From Candidatus Poribacteria bacterium (GTDB lineage: Bacteria; Poribacteria; WGA-4E; WGA-3G), in NCBI GenBank assembly GCA_022827625.1, contig JAJEIE010000029.1, positions 1 through 64,000 on the forward strand: a stretch of DNA of 64,000 nt, in the 5' to 3' direction. The notes below the pieces were generated by a model. That model did no database searches and was not told the origin of the DNA. It worked only from the letters and a program-made list of their open reading frames with translations. A program made the translations under genes and the position numbers. Positions 1-8,994 of the stretch are shown one piece after another (positions within the stretch are counted from its first letter, which is position 1; each line of letters starts with the position of its first letter).

Positions 1-792
1 ATGCCTATAGAGGCGTGCCAATTGAAGAACACACCGCCACCAGTTACCAGAACCTTTGACTTTACGGCTCAGTGCCTTATTGAGTTTTCGGAGTTGGTTC
101 AAGGACTGTTTCAAGAATTGTGGAGATTGTATCTTCTCACCATTGCTGAGTGTGAGAAAAGCGTCTTTCATACCGAAGTCTGCGCCCACACTTTCACCTG
201 TAGCAGGCAGGACTTCTTTGGAAGTATCATCGGTTACGACATAAAGCCAATACGTGCCAACAGCGTCGCGAAGGATTTGGAGATACTGAACATTCCCTTT
301 CCATTTGCGATGCTCGTGAAAAGCGAACCAACGTTTGTCGAACTTCAAACGCTGCGAGGCAACGTTCCACGACTTAAACGACAAGCGGACACGTCCCCCT
401 TCAAGTGTGTAAGCCGATTGAAACTTCGCAGAGCGATAACGCCCTTTGCGTTTGAACTTAGGCTTGCCCGTGCCAGCGATGGTGAAAAAGCGTTCCCAAG
501 CGATGTGCAGTCGGATAATCACAGCGTCAAGGGTGTCACGCGGGATCCATGCCCAGTGTTGCTTTCTGCGTTTCAACAACTTCGTCAAGTGCGGTTGAAG
601 GCGATAACGACCGGCATATTTACCATAGCGGCGATAATAGCGGTTCTCCAGTGCCAGAAAGTGGTTGTGGACATCGGTAAGGTCATCGAGCATGTTGCCC
701 AAACGCTTGTTCTTCGGATGTTCGCGTATCGGATATTTATAGGTGCGACGCGCCCGTTTTTGTTGGCGCTTTCGTTTTTTTATAATGCTCAC
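1..792 (-). CDS. tnpB: TnpB-family RNA-guided nuclease/transposase accessory protein (IS200/IS605 OrfB), 5' part only
   Basis: Reading the minus strand from a GTG at 792 gives 264 codons open to the window edge, so the 3' part is missing. The N-terminus is very basic (KKRKRQQKRARR), followed by a helical region rich in Arg and aromatics, then GADFGMKDAFLTLS near residues 203-216, which matches the RuvC-I motif of TnpB with Asp205 as the likely catalytic residue. RuvC-II, the zinc ribbon and RuvC-III would lie beyond position 1. TnpB proteins are RNA-guided DNA nucleases of IS200/IS605 elements. A long plus-strand frame over the same bases has no family-like sequence and is its shadow. No tnpA lies on the upstream side inside the window. 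Confidence 0.85.
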   Translation of the reverse strand, partial: MSIIKKRKRQQKRARRTYKYPIREHPKNKRLGNMLDDLTDVHNHFLALENRYYRRYGKYAGRYRLQPHLTKLLKRRKQHWAWIPRDTLDAVIIRLHIAWERFFTIAGTGKPKFKRKGRYRSAKFQSAYTLEGGRVRLSFKSWNVASQRLKFDKRWFAFHEHRKWKGNVQYLQILRDAVGTYWLYVVTDDTSKEVLPATGESVGADFGMKDAFLTLSNGEKIQSPQFLKQSLNQLRKLNKALSRKVKGSGNWWRCVLQLARLYRH

Positions 793-881
793 CAGTTACC
801 AGTCTTTAACCCCTGTTTAGTGGGTGGGACCGACAACTTGCCGAGAAGCAAGCCTAAACATGTCTGCCAACTGGTAAGATT

Positions 882-911
882 ATTATAGCACTTTTTGACA
901 CTTTCTGTCAA
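882..911 (-). promoter_or_regulatory. Sigma70-type promoter of tnpB
   Basis: On the minus strand TTGACA (911-906) and TATAAT (887-882) are separated by 18 nt, both exact consensus hexamers. The -35 box is one arm of a perfect small palindrome (TTGACA, 5-nt loop, TGTCAA, 895-911). The distance to the proposed GTG at 792 leaves a leader of about 80 nt. Confidence 0.7.
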
Positions 912-927
912 GAAAAAAATAGAGGAA

Positions 928-969
928 CGGGCATTCCTCCCAAGCATAAATACTTGGGTTTCCTGCCCG
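928..969. repeat. Two-stage hairpin, candidate end of the IS200/IS605 element
   Basis: Outer stem CGGGCA (928-933) pairs with TGCCCG (964-969). Inner stem CCCAAG (939-944) pairs with CTTGGG (953-958). The two stems are separated by symmetric 5-nt internal loops and capped by an 8-nt loop. Imperfect subterminal hairpins mark the ends of IS200/IS605 elements, and this one lies upstream of tnpB, where the left end would be expected. Its role here is inferred; no second end is visible. Confidence 0.5.
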
Positions 970-977
970 AAGATTAG

Positions 978-1673
978 ATGAAACACGACATAACAGACCT
1001 GACGCACGCACAATTTAGCACTTGGCTGACACCGATTGTAGAACGATCTCTATTTGAATCTCGCGAACGGCTTGTTGCGTTGCTTGCTGAAAATGCAGAT
1101 AGAGAGTCCTTGGTAGCCGAGTTTCGCGAGTTTTATGAAGGTTACTGCGGGTTGGCATTTGAACTTGAAACACCTGAGGAACCCCTGCTTTCTACATTGC
1201 GCGCTTCTGATAAGTATGCCCCGCTGCAGCGCCGCGTGGCGATCGTGGAAGCTGCACGAAAAACCTCACCTTTAGGACGGCAGGCGAAACGGATGAGTGA
1301 CAAGCCGCTACTCACCGACCCGCAACCAGAGATACAGGTATCGGCACTATCTGATGAAGGGTTCCGTGCGTTGATGGAGACCTTCGCGAATTGGGGACTT
1401 TTCGCTGCACGGGAGCGGATTGTTAAGTTGCAGAAAGTCGCACCATCCGATGCTGCAGCAGATCAGTTGAAATCGGCATTTTTTGATTTTTTCGTGTATT
1501 ATCTGGAGTTAGAGCAGTTTCTTGAATATTATGACTATGACCCGGATGAAGGGTTGGAGTTGCGTCCGGAGGTCGAGGAAAGGTTGGAACGGAGTGTTGC
1601 AGAGGTTGAAGCTGGCACCGCTGAATTAATTCCGATAGAGGAAGTCGCGAAAGAATTAGGATTGAAGTGGTAA
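978..1673 (+). CDS. Hypothetical protein with an internal duplication
   Basis: A 231-residue soluble, acidic protein not recognised as a named family. It contains two related segments: about residues 15-65 (FSTWLTPIVERSLFESRERL onwards) and 129-185 (FRALMETFANWGLFAARERI onwards). Both continue into an acidic, aromatic helix (FYEGYCGLAFELE versus FFVYYLELEQFLEYYDYD), so it looks like a tandem domain duplication. The C-terminal IPIEEVAKELGLKW is reminiscent of prevent-host-death-type antitoxin tails, but nothing else supports that. The start is forced by a TAG immediately upstream, and no Shine-Dalgarno sequence is present because the sequence before it is the IS-like hairpin. The 5' end may have been remodelled by the insertion. 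Confidence 0.6.
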   Translation: MKHDITDLTHAQFSTWLTPIVERSLFESRERLVALLAENADRESLVAEFREFYEGYCGLAFELETPEEPLLSTLRASDKYAPLQRRVAIVEAARKTSPLGRQAKRMSDKPLLTDPQPEIQVSALSDEGFRALMETFANWGLFAARERIVKLQKVAPSDAAADQLKSAFFDFFVYYLELEQFLEYYDYDPDEGLELRPEVEERLERSVAEVEAGTAELIPIEEVAKELGLKW

Positions 1674-1681
1674 TGTATCGT

Positions 1682-1864
1682 TTAGAAATTATGCCAAAAT
1701 CGCATATAAAAAACCATCAAAACACCCAAGAAAACGAGAGACGCAACCAAAAAAACAGAAACTCCTAAACGCAAAGGCTTCCCTTCCCCAAGATAGTACT
1801 CCCAATTCTTACAATGCAGAAACACAACCAAAATCGCCCAGACTACAAAGATAACCCAAAACAT
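1682..1864 (-). CDS. Small two-helix membrane protein
   Basis: Sixty residues, nearly all hydrophobic, forming two predicted membrane helices: MFWVIFVVWAILVVFLH at the N-terminus and about residues 32-56. A charged connector (KNWEYYLGEGKPLR) lies between them. A purine-rich AGAGAGGA about 9-10 nt upstream of the ATG supports translation. It converges on the gene at 978-1673 with only 8 nt between stop codons. No family is recognised and no function can be assigned. Confidence 0.5.
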   Translation of the reverse strand: MFWVIFVVWAILVVFLHCKNWEYYLGEGKPLRLGVSVFLVASLVFLGVLMVFYMRFWHNF

Positions 1865-2008
1865 TCCTTCATATCCTCTCTAAAAAATCCTCATATTATA
1901 TGAAGCTAAAATCTACAAATAGCATAACACAAACACAACCCAATTTCCAAGGGAAAGTCAAGTATTTTCTATTTGCGTTGCAAGGTAGTAGTGGGGAACG
2001 CAGCTTTC

Positions 2009-2977
2009 TTATAGGGAGGCAGTTAGTAGGCGGTATAACTGCGGAACGGTCACCGAGAAATCGCCGGAGATGTGGTACCCCTCACCGCCATCTTTGACTG
2101 TGCGGATGAGAATGGTCTTTTTGGGACGATGGTAGTAGTGGGCATCGGTAGGCGACCCTTCATCTCGGAAATCGGGGAAGTCGATGAGATCGAAGTTCGC
2201 GGTCGTGAAATGTCGAATCTCCGCACCGCGCTGAGAGGCGAGGTTCCGTGCCATGGAGAGACTCTTAAGATAAACTTCAGGTCCCATGACGGCTGAGCCT
2301 AAATTGAGAAAAACGCCACCTTCCAACTGCGACACACTCTGGGCAAAACGGAGAAAATCCTCACCCGTTGTCCATCCCATCGCAGCGTAATCGGCAGCAG
2401 GATGCTGGTCGATGATGTCAAACCCGATGCCTTTGTGAACCGTAAAGGGGACGCCGAGTCGATAGGCAGCAGCAAACATACTCACATTGCGATGCGGAAA
2501 AGCGATGTCCATCTCGCCTTCTTGTATGAATCTGCCGATTGCTTCTCCAAACCCGATTTTATCCTGATACCCGCGAACAATCGCTTCATTCAGGTAGCGT
2601 CCGGTCTCCTCCCAATTGCCGAATTTACCGTCCCAGATGTAGTCTTCGACATCCTCAAGCGTCGCACCGATGTGCGCGAGTTCAAAATCGTGGATAGCAC
2701 AAGCACCGTTGGTGGCGAGATGCGTAAGAATACCACGCTCCATCAAGTCGATGATGAAGCGAGAGTTGCCGCGCCGCATGACGTGCGCGCCCATCATCCA
2801 GATGACTTGTCTCCCTTCGCGATGCGCCTTAGCGATTCGATCAGCAACAACAGGGAGTCTCGGATTCTCATCGGGTGGAGTCTCAGCATCCAAGGCATAG
2901 ACATCCGCCACCGTCATCTTGTGTCGGCGTTCAGAAAGCGGCAGAATTGTGAGGTGGTTCCGATTCAGTTTTGCCAT
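2009..2977 (-). CDS. Conserved uncharacterised protein with a deoxyhypusine-synthase-like pattern
   Basis: A 322-residue soluble protein starting at MAKLNRNHLT, chosen because it leaves 7 nt after the smc stop; an upstream ATG at 3010 would overlap smc. Conserved-looking stretches are MMGAHVMRRG, LTHLATNGACAIHDFELAHI and HKGIGFDIIDQHP, followed by FLNLGSAVMGPEVYLK. The glycine- and His/Asp-rich loops and the overall layout recall the NAD-binding deoxyhypusine synthase superfamily. This assignment rests on motif resemblance only. It lies directly downstream of smc and is probably cotranscribed with it. Confidence 0.55.
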   Translation of the reverse strand: MAKLNRNHLTILPLSERRHKMTVADVYALDAETPPDENPRLPVVADRIAKAHREGRQVIWMMGAHVMRRGNSRFIIDLMERGILTHLATNGACAIHDFELAHIGATLEDVEDYIWDGKFGNWEETGRYLNEAIVRGYQDKIGFGEAIGRFIQEGEMDIAFPHRNVSMFAAAYRLGVPFTVHKGIGFDIIDQHPAADYAAMGWTTGEDFLRFAQSVSQLEGGVFLNLGSAVMGPEVYLKSLSMARNLASQRGAEIRHFTTANFDLIDFPDFRDEGSPTDAHYYHRPKKTILIRTVKDGGEGYHISGDFSVTVPQLYRLLTASL

Positions 2978-2984
2978 CCTACAA

Positions 2985-5900
2985 TTATCCAGCAAATTTG
3001 GCAGAGACAATTTTTGAGATACCGGCTTGCTCCATCGTCACACCATACATCGCGTCAGCAATTTCCATCGTTCGGCGGTTATGGGTGATAATCACAAACT
3101 GTGTATTCTCAGTGTAAGCTCGGATAAGATTGGCAAAGCGGAGTACATTCGCTTCGTCAAGGGCAGCATCAACTTCGTCAAGCACACAGAAAGGACTCGG
3201 CTTGATTTTGAAGACGGCGAAGAGGAGCCCAATAGCGACAAGCGAGCGTTCTCCACCCGAAAGCTGCGTGATACTTTGCGGACGTTTCCCCGGTGGACGA
3301 GCAATAATATCAATGCCCGAATCCAGGACATTGGACGGATCCGTCAACAACAACTCCGTTTCACCGCCGCCGAAGAGCTGCGTAAACACCTCTTGGAAGT
3401 TGGTTTGTACCTTCTCGAAGGTCTCAAGGAATACCTCTCTTGAGGTCTGGTTAATCTTCTGAATTGCCTGATAGGTGGTTTGAATGGACTGCTGGAGATC
3501 CTCGCGTTGGGCGTTAAGAAAATCGTGGCGTTTCTTGTGTTCCGCATACGCCTCAATCGCTTTGAGGTTCACGGCACCCATTGCTGCGAGTTCCACTTTC
3601 AGCTTTTCAATGTTATCCAGCAGATCAATTTCGTCCAGCACCGCTTCATCATTCATAAGTGGCGGTAGTGCATCAATGGAGACCTGATATTTATCGTGGA
3701 TACGGGTTGAGACAGACTTTATACGCATCTCCAGTTGTGTCGTTGTGACCTCAAGCTTATGGCGTGCGCGGTTCTGTTGCTCAAACTTTCTGCGGGTGGC
3801 GCGCATCTCTTTTTGGAGGCGGGTTACCTCTTGGAGAAGGGTTTCGCGTTCTTCCGTAAGTTGGTCAACATGCGCTTCAGCCTCAGCACGATCCCCCTCT
3901 AAACGGAGGAATTCGCGTTGCGCTGCGGCGACCTGTTCACCGAGATCAATCCGGGTTTGTTCATCGGAGTCGATAAGTGCTTGCTGTTCGGCCATCTCTC
4001 TTGTTGTCCGCTGTTGCGTCTCGTCAAGAGTCTGAATTTCCGATGCTAAACCTTGCAATCTCTGACGCTGACCCGCCAAGAAGACTTCCATCTCCTGACA
4101 AGTGCCAGCGACTTCAGCGCGTTTCCGGTCCTCACTCTCAATCTGCTCGGACATGCGCTCAATCCAGCGTTGCGTTCGCTTGGTCTTTTGGGTGAGTTTT
4201 GCAATTTCAGCCGCAAGCGTCTCTTGTTCTTCGCGTGAGACTGCCATCGCTTGGCTCAACATCCGGTTTTCAGTCTCGACTTCTGAGAGTTGTTGCTTCA
4301 GCCGGGTAACCTGTAGATTCGCCTGCTCCATGTCCTTGGTTAATGATGCTTTTTCAACGCGTTTATCTTGCCACTGCGCAGTGAGGGTCTGCCGAGTTTT
4401 TTGCAAGTTCGCTATCTTTGCCGCATACGCCTTACGCGTCTGATCTTTCCGATTGTTCGTCTGGGTCAACTGCCCAATCTTGTCTTCAAGGTCCTCAAGT
4501 TCACGGGCGCGACTCAGGAGTCCACCTTTTTGCTGATTTGTCTGACCACCGGTGATTGCGCCTGAAGTATTAATGAGTTCTCCATCTAACGTGACGAGAC
4601 GCGCGCTTGGACGGAATTGACGGGTGAGTGCGATCGCAGCGTCTAAATCTTCGATAACGAGGGTATTCCCCAATAGATGCTGCATAGCAACTTCATATTT
4701 ACGCTCGTAATCAATTAATTCTTCGGCAATACCGATAACACCGGGTTGATTGAGCAGCCTATCATCTTGAAATCTACGTCTGCGTAAAATATCGAGTGGC
4801 AGGAACGTCACCCGACCGGCTCGGTGTTTCTTAAGGAAAGCGACCCCTTTTTGGGCATCCTCGGCAGTTTCAGTGATAACATTCTGGACAGCACTCCCCA
4901 GTGCTACCTCTATGGCGACCTCATACTCGGTATCCATCGTGAGCAGTTCGGCAACAACGCCACAAACACCACGAAACTGATCTGGATAGTGGTTCCTCGC
5001 TTGCATTATCGCCCGAACGCCGACGTAATAGCCTTCATAAGCGGATTGCAATTCCTGTAGCGATTTCAATCGAGAGACGCTACTCCCGAGTGTATTCTGT
5101 AAGCCTCTGATTTCAGCCTCAATTTTACGGAGTGCGTCCTGATTTTCGCCAAGCGACATCTCTACTTGACCCCGCTCGGTTTCAATCTGAACGAGTTCCG
5201 CCTTTAATTGTGTTTCAGCCCGTTGAACTTCGGTGTATGTGTCAGTAGCGGTTTTGAGTTCAGTTGTCAACGTCTCGGTGTTTGCTTTGAGGCGGTTAAG
5301 GTTGCCTTCTCTACTGGTCAACTCATGTTCGATCGTCAAGCGTTTGCGTTCACAGGTCGCTAATTCAGTTGTCGCCTCACCTAAAACGGTTTGTGCTTCC
5401 CGCACAGATTCCTTAGCGGCATTGATACGTTCAGCAAGTTGCGTCAGCAGCTGCTGACGTGCTGCCAAGCGACTCTCCTCTATCTTGAAGGAGGCTTCGA
5501 GCTTTTGATGTTCTTGGGTGCGTTGTTTTTGCTGGCTGAGAATGCCCGTGTGCTGTGCCTTTAAGGCTTCAAGAGCCTGAAGTGCTCGCTGCCGTTGCTG
5601 TTGAATATTGAGCTGCCTCTCTTTGTGAAGGACAATCTGACGCTCAATCTGTTCAATTTTCGTTTCAATCTCGCGAAGTTCGGTTTGTCCCGTCCGTATT
5701 GCTGTATCTAACTCGGACTGTCGATGTGTGGCACTCTCAATACGCTCCTCAGCGGCTTTCAGCTGTTCAGAGGCATCGGTGGTGGCACTTAAAATCTCAT
5801 CTAAGTCGGTTTGCGCTTGGAGATAATCCGTGCGGAGTTTATCGTATTCTCTATAAGCAAGGTCCAATTCAAACTGCTTCAACTGCGCTTGTTGTGCGTT

Positions 5901-6578
5901 ATAATGCCGCGCCTGTTCAGCCTGCTCCTTGAGCGATTCGGTCTCGCGTTGCAATTCCTGAATGACATCGTTGATACGGACGAGATTCTGTTCCGTCTGT
6001 TCAAGTTTGCGGAGTGCGGTCTTCTTTCGGTGTTTATATTTGGTAATGCCAGCGACTTCATCGAATAGAAACCGACGATCTTCGGGGCGTACGTTCAGAA
6101 TCAAGTCAATCTTGCTCTGCTCCATAACGGAATACGCATCGACCCCGATACCTGTATCCATGAAGAGTTCGCTGATGTCACGGAGACGACACGGGTTTTG
6201 ATTGATAAGGTAGCGGCTTTCACCATCGCGTGAAAGGTGACGAGACACCTCAATTTCTGGAGATGCGAAGGCAAGCTTAGCAGGAGCATCTTGCGTCAAG
6301 GCATCGGGGTTTCCTGAACCATTTGAAAAGCGCAGTGCCACCTCTGTCCGCTGTGCAGGTGCGAAATTAGCACCACCGTTGAAGAGTAGGTCACGCATAG
6401 AAGCACACCGAAGGGAACGAGCACTCTGTTCCCCAAGCACCCACCGAATTGCATCGGAAACGTTGCTTTTTCCACAACCGTTGGGTCCCACAATAGTAGT
6501 GATGCCGGGTTCAAGTATCAACTCAACTTCTTCGGCGAAACTTTTGAAACCGCGAATTTTGATGCTATTTAAGTGCAA
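2985..6578 (-). CDS. smc: Chromosome segregation ATPase SMC
   Basis: Full-length bacterial SMC, 1197 residues. The N-terminal head carries Walker A GPNGCGKSN at residues 31-39. Two long coiled-coil arms rich in Glu, Gln and Lys flank a hinge around residues 520-650 (YPDQFRGVCGVVAELL onward). The C-terminal head has the ABC signature LSGGERSLVAIGLLFAVF and Walker B FCVLDEVDAALDE. The protein dimerises at the hinge and, with ScpA and ScpB, compacts and segregates newly replicated chromosomes. The start MHLNSIKIRGFKSFAEEVEL is canonical for the family. Transcription probably comes from the 6600-6870 leader or from comF upstream. Confidence 0.97.
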   Translation of the reverse strand: MHLNSIKIRGFKSFAEEVELILEPGITTIVGPNGCGKSNVSDAIRWVLGEQSARSLRCASMRDLLFNGGANFAPAQRTEVALRFSNGSGNPDALTQDAPAKLAFASPEIEVSRHLSRDGESRYLINQNPCRLRDISELFMDTGIGVDAYSVMEQSKIDLILNVRPEDRRFLFDEVAGITKYKHRKKTALRKLEQTEQNLVRINDVIQELQRETESLKEQAEQARHYNAQQAQLKQFELDLAYREYDKLRTDYLQAQTDLDEILSATTDASEQLKAAEERIESATHRQSELDTAIRTGQTELREIETKIEQIERQIVLHKERQLNIQQQRQRALQALEALKAQHTGILSQQKQRTQEHQKLEASFKIEESRLAARQQLLTQLAERINAAKESVREAQTVLGEATTELATCERKRLTIEHELTSREGNLNRLKANTETLTTELKTATDTYTEVQRAETQLKAELVQIETERGQVEMSLGENQDALRKIEAEIRGLQNTLGSSVSRLKSLQELQSAYEGYYVGVRAIMQARNHYPDQFRGVCGVVAELLTMDTEYEVAIEVALGSAVQNVITETAEDAQKGVAFLKKHRAGRVTFLPLDILRRRRFQDDRLLNQPGVIGIAEELIDYERKYEVAMQHLLGNTLVIEDLDAAIALTRQFRPSARLVTLDGELINTSGAITGGQTNQQKGGLLSRARELEDLEDKIGQLTQTNNRKDQTRKAYAAKIANLQKTRQTLTAQWQDKRVEKASLTKDMEQANLQVTRLKQQLSEVETENRMLSQAMAVSREEQETLAAEIAKLTQKTKRTQRWIERMSEQIESEDRKRAEVAGTCQEMEVFLAGQRQRLQGLASEIQTLDETQQRTTREMAEQQALIDSDEQTRIDLGEQVAAAQREFLRLEGDRAEAEAHVDQLTEERETLLQEVTRLQKEMRATRRKFEQQNRARHKLEVTTTQLEMRIKSVSTRIHDKYQVSIDALPPLMNDEAVLDEIDLLDNIEKLKVELAAMGAVNLKAIEAYAEHKKRHDFLNAQREDLQQSIQTTYQAIQKINQTSREVFLETFEKVQTNFQEVFTQLFGGGETELLLTDPSNVLDSGIDIIARPPGKRPQSITQLSGGERSLVAIGLLFAVFKIKPSPFCVLDEVDAALDEANVLRFANLIRAYTENTQFVIITHNRRTMEIADAMYGVTMEQAGISKIVSAKFAG

Positions 6579-6630
6579 AGGTTTAAACCTCCCACTATAA
6601 GTTTAATTAATTATCTCAGTGATAAGTACC

Positions 6631-6666
6631 ACAAAGTCTGTAAAGTGTCCTAAAGTTTATAAAGTT
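6631..6666. repeat. Degenerate AAAGT tandem repeat in the smc-comF gap
   Basis: AAAGT occurs at 6633, 6642, 6652 and 6661, giving a 9-10 nt period in an AT-rich stretch. The rest of the 268-bp gap between smc and comF shows no ORF, RNA or clear terminator to my eye. Confidence 0.4.
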
Positions 6667-6867
6667 ATGCTCGATCAGAAACAGCAATCAGTGTTAGTTT
6701 TGGAAACCGATAGCCATTGAAAATACAGATACAATTTAGCACACCCATAAACCTTCTGGGTCCTCGTGTGGACTATCACATATTACGTAATATAGAAGAA
6801 AAAGTTTCACGATTTTCCAATAGAACCTGCAATGCTGACAGAGTCTCCACAAGCGCATCTATGTAAA

Positions 6868-7620
6868 TTACGCATCTAAAGTCCGTGCCAGTGTTAGCAC
6901 ATCGACCTCTGCGGGATCGGCTTTCCATAACTCATTGACCGCTTCACGAATGGTGGCTCCCGTTGTGAAAACATCGTCAACGATTAAGAGGCGTTTGTTC
7001 CGAATAACTTCTGGGTTCGGGATTTCAAAAGCATCAATGATATTATGTTGGCGAGCCTCCATACCCAAACTGCTTTGCGCTACCGTATGCCTATGTCGAA
7101 CCAGCGCGTCTGTGAGAACCGGCACACCTTTTGTTTGCACAACCCCTTTGGCGAGTAGCGTTGCCTGATTGAAGCCGCGTTCTCGGAGTCGTTTCTTATG
7201 AATCGGCACGGGTAGAATAAAGTCATAGTCTGCAATGCAACAGTCAATTGGGATATGTGCGTTTATGAGATGAATCAGGTGTCGCCCAAATGCCTGCTTC
7301 TTTTCAAATTTAAAAAGATGTATTGCGTGTTGGAGTGTTGTCTGGTAGAATGCAATAGACCTTAATTTGCCGTAGCGGGGTGGGTCAGTGGCACATTCAT
7401 CACAGAGTCCTCTTACATCCGGCGTGCCACATATATCGCACCAAGGCGGCGCCACGAATTGAATATCGTGCCAACAATCAGCACAGATATAAGGGACAGG
7501 TGTAACTTCCAGAAATGCTGCGCAGACGCGGCATTTCGCAGGATACAGGAAAACTATTCCTGTTTCAACTATGTCCCGCAACAGATTTGGTACCTGCAAG
7601 CCGATTGATTTCAACGCCAT
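6868..7620 (-). CDS. comF: ComF-family phosphoribosyltransferase-like protein
   Basis: A 250-residue protein with the ComF layout. An N-terminal double zinc ribbon has Cys pairs CRVC, CADC, CDIC and CDEC within residues 30-80. A type I phosphoribosyltransferase domain follows, with the PRPP loop LLIVDDVFTTGATI near residues 215-228. FILPVPIHKKRLRERGFNQA is the typical ComF motif. ComF proteins act in DNA uptake in competent bacteria and are widespread beyond them; the biochemical activity is not settled. It sits upstream of smc on the same strand. Confidence 0.9.
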   Translation of the reverse strand: MALKSIGLQVPNLLRDIVETGIVFLYPAKCRVCAAFLEVTPVPYICADCWHDIQFVAPPWCDICGTPDVRGLCDECATDPPRYGKLRSIAFYQTTLQHAIHLFKFEKKQAFGRHLIHLINAHIPIDCCIADYDFILPVPIHKKRLRERGFNQATLLAKGVVQTKGVPVLTDALVRHRHTVAQSSLGMEARQHNIIDAFEIPNPEVIRNKRLLIVDDVFTTGATIREAVNELWKADPAEVDVLTLARTLDA

Positions 7621-7704
7621 AAACGTTCACCAGACGAAAATAAAAAGTTATTATATAATAAGTTTACCATAAGTAAGTTTTAATGTCAAGTAAAAGGAGC
7701 GAAA

Positions 7705-8490
7705 ATGGAAAGACCAGTCGTATTTTACAATCAAGATCAACAGATAAACGGGATACTGCATTCACCAACGGATTGCGATGCACCGTGTCCAGCAGTTGCT
7801 TTCTTCCACGGCTTCACTGGAACAAAGGTTGAGCCGCACAGGATATTCGTTAAGACGGCACGGGAACTTGCGACTATCGGATTTTATGTGCTACGCTTCG
7901 ACTTTCGCGGTTCCGGGGATAGTGAAGGCGATTTTTCAGAGATGACGATCGGTGGTGAGGTTTCGGATGCCGTCAAGTCAATTGATGTACTCACCGCTAT
8001 GCCGGGCGTAGACGCTGACCGAATTGGCATTCTCGGATTGAGTATGGGAGGGTGCGTTGCAGCATTTGTCTCCGGTCAAGATGCCCGTGTGAAGTCAACG
8101 GTAATGTGGGCACCGCTCTCGGACGATCCGCCAGACCGAAAAAATGAAATTTTGGAGAGAGCGAAAAGTACACCAACGCCAGAAGAAATAGCACTTTTAA
8201 ATCCAAATATCGTCGGGAAAGCGTTCTACGAGGAACTTTCTGAAATATCGCCTTCCGCTACCATTCAGGCGTTCACGGGCGCGCTCCTCGTCATCCACGG
8301 CAGCGGCGATGATGTCGTGCCGGTCTCTCATGGGAAACGGTACTACGAATTGATGCGCGGGCGTGATGCGCCGACGGAATTGGAAATCATTGATAAGGGA
8401 GACCACACTTTTAATACCGTCGCATCGGAGCAAGCGGTTATCACCAAATCGGTTGCCTGGTTTCAAAAAACATTGGACACCCATTCATAA
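7705..8490 (+). CDS. Alpha/beta hydrolase (serine aminopeptidase/esterase type)
   Basis: A 261-residue single-domain alpha/beta hydrolase. The oxyanion-loop motif HGFTGTK is at residues 35-41 and the nucleophile elbow GLSMGG places Ser113 as nucleophile. Candidate Asp202 or Asp203 lies in HGSGDDVVP, and His234 lies in KGDHTF. There is no signal peptide, so it is probably cytoplasmic. The fold fits carboxylesterases and S33-type hydrolases; the substrate cannot be inferred. AAAGGAG lies 5-6 nt before the ATG. The gene is monocistronic and divergent from comF. Confidence 0.85.
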   Translation: MERPVVFYNQDQQINGILHSPTDCDAPCPAVAFFHGFTGTKVEPHRIFVKTARELATIGFYVLRFDFRGSGDSEGDFSEMTIGGEVSDAVKSIDVLTAMPGVDADRIGILGLSMGGCVAAFVSGQDARVKSTVMWAPLSDDPPDRKNEILERAKSTPTPEEIALLNPNIVGKAFYEELSEISPSATIQAFTGALLVIHGSGDDVVPVSHGKRYYELMRGRDAPTELEIIDKGDHTFNTVASEQAVITKSVAWFQKTLDTHS

Positions 8491-8539
8491 ATGTAAATCC
8501 ATTGCTTAGAACCGAATGACCCAACTATATTGAAATGAT

Positions 8540-8569
8540 TTGTCAAAAATGGGAAATTTGTGGTAAAAT
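8540..8569 (+). promoter_or_regulatory. Candidate promoter of the toxin-antitoxin pair
   Basis: TTGTCA (8540-8545) and TAAAAT (8564-8569) are spaced by 18 nt, about 75 nt before the toxin ATG. This is a one-mismatch -35 and a one-mismatch -10 in an AT-rich gap. Confidence 0.45.
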
Positions 8570-8646
8570 GGTTTATTCCTAATAGATTTAAAATCTGATA
8601 TGACAACCTTCTGTGACAAAGACACAAGTAGTTAAAAAATTTAACA

Positions 8647-8994
8647 ATGCACGAGGCATATCCGCGAGAAATACAACGTTACCGTACCCCAAACGGCAAT
8701 GAGCCTTTCACCGAATGGGTTGAATCCATACGAGATCAGCGCTCACAAAACCGAATTCTGGCACGAATTGAATCTATTGAAAGTGGAGGCAATTTTGGCG
8801 ATTGCGAACCCATTCGAGGCAGCAGTGGTATCTTTGAACTACGTTTCCACTTCGGTCCAGGCTATCGTATCTATTTTGGTGAGATAAACAATATAATCGT
8901 TCTTCTACTCTGTGGAGGTGAGAAATCTTCACAAACACGGGATATTGTACGCGCAAAAAACTATTGGCGAGAATATAAGGAGAAACAACAATGA
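8647..8994 (+). CDS. RelE/ParE-superfamily toxin (HigB-like addiction module killer protein)
   Basis: A 115-residue basic protein that matches the Gp49/HigB-like killer family. It has the N-terminal PNGNEPFTEWVESIRDQRSQNRILARIE helix pair, then the beta-sheet core GIFELRFHFGPGYRIYFGE with conserved Arg residues, and LLLCGGEKSSQTRDI before the final basic helix. Members are usually ribosome-dependent or free mRNA interferases. Toxin precedes antitoxin and the two overlap by ATGA (8991-8994), as in higBA-type modules. This order implies translational coupling. Confidence 0.85.
   Translation: MHEAYPREIQRYRTPNGNEPFTEWVESIRDQRSQNRILARIESIESGGNFGDCEPIRGSSGIFELRFHFGPGYRIYFGEINNIIVLLLCGGEKSSQTRDIVRAKNYWREYKEKQQ

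Noticed and set aside
1-888. 295-residue plus-strand frame
   Set aside because: It is antisense to a TnpB gene with a recognisable RuvC-I motif and has no family-like sequence of its own.
2402-3088. 228-residue plus-strand frame opposite the deoxyhypusine-synthase-like gene
   Set aside because: Shadow frame crossing two minus-strand genes; the minus-strand products have conserved motifs.
3027-3443. Several plus-strand frames opposite smc
   Set aside because: They are shadows of the smc coding sequence; the smc translation is full-length and canonical.
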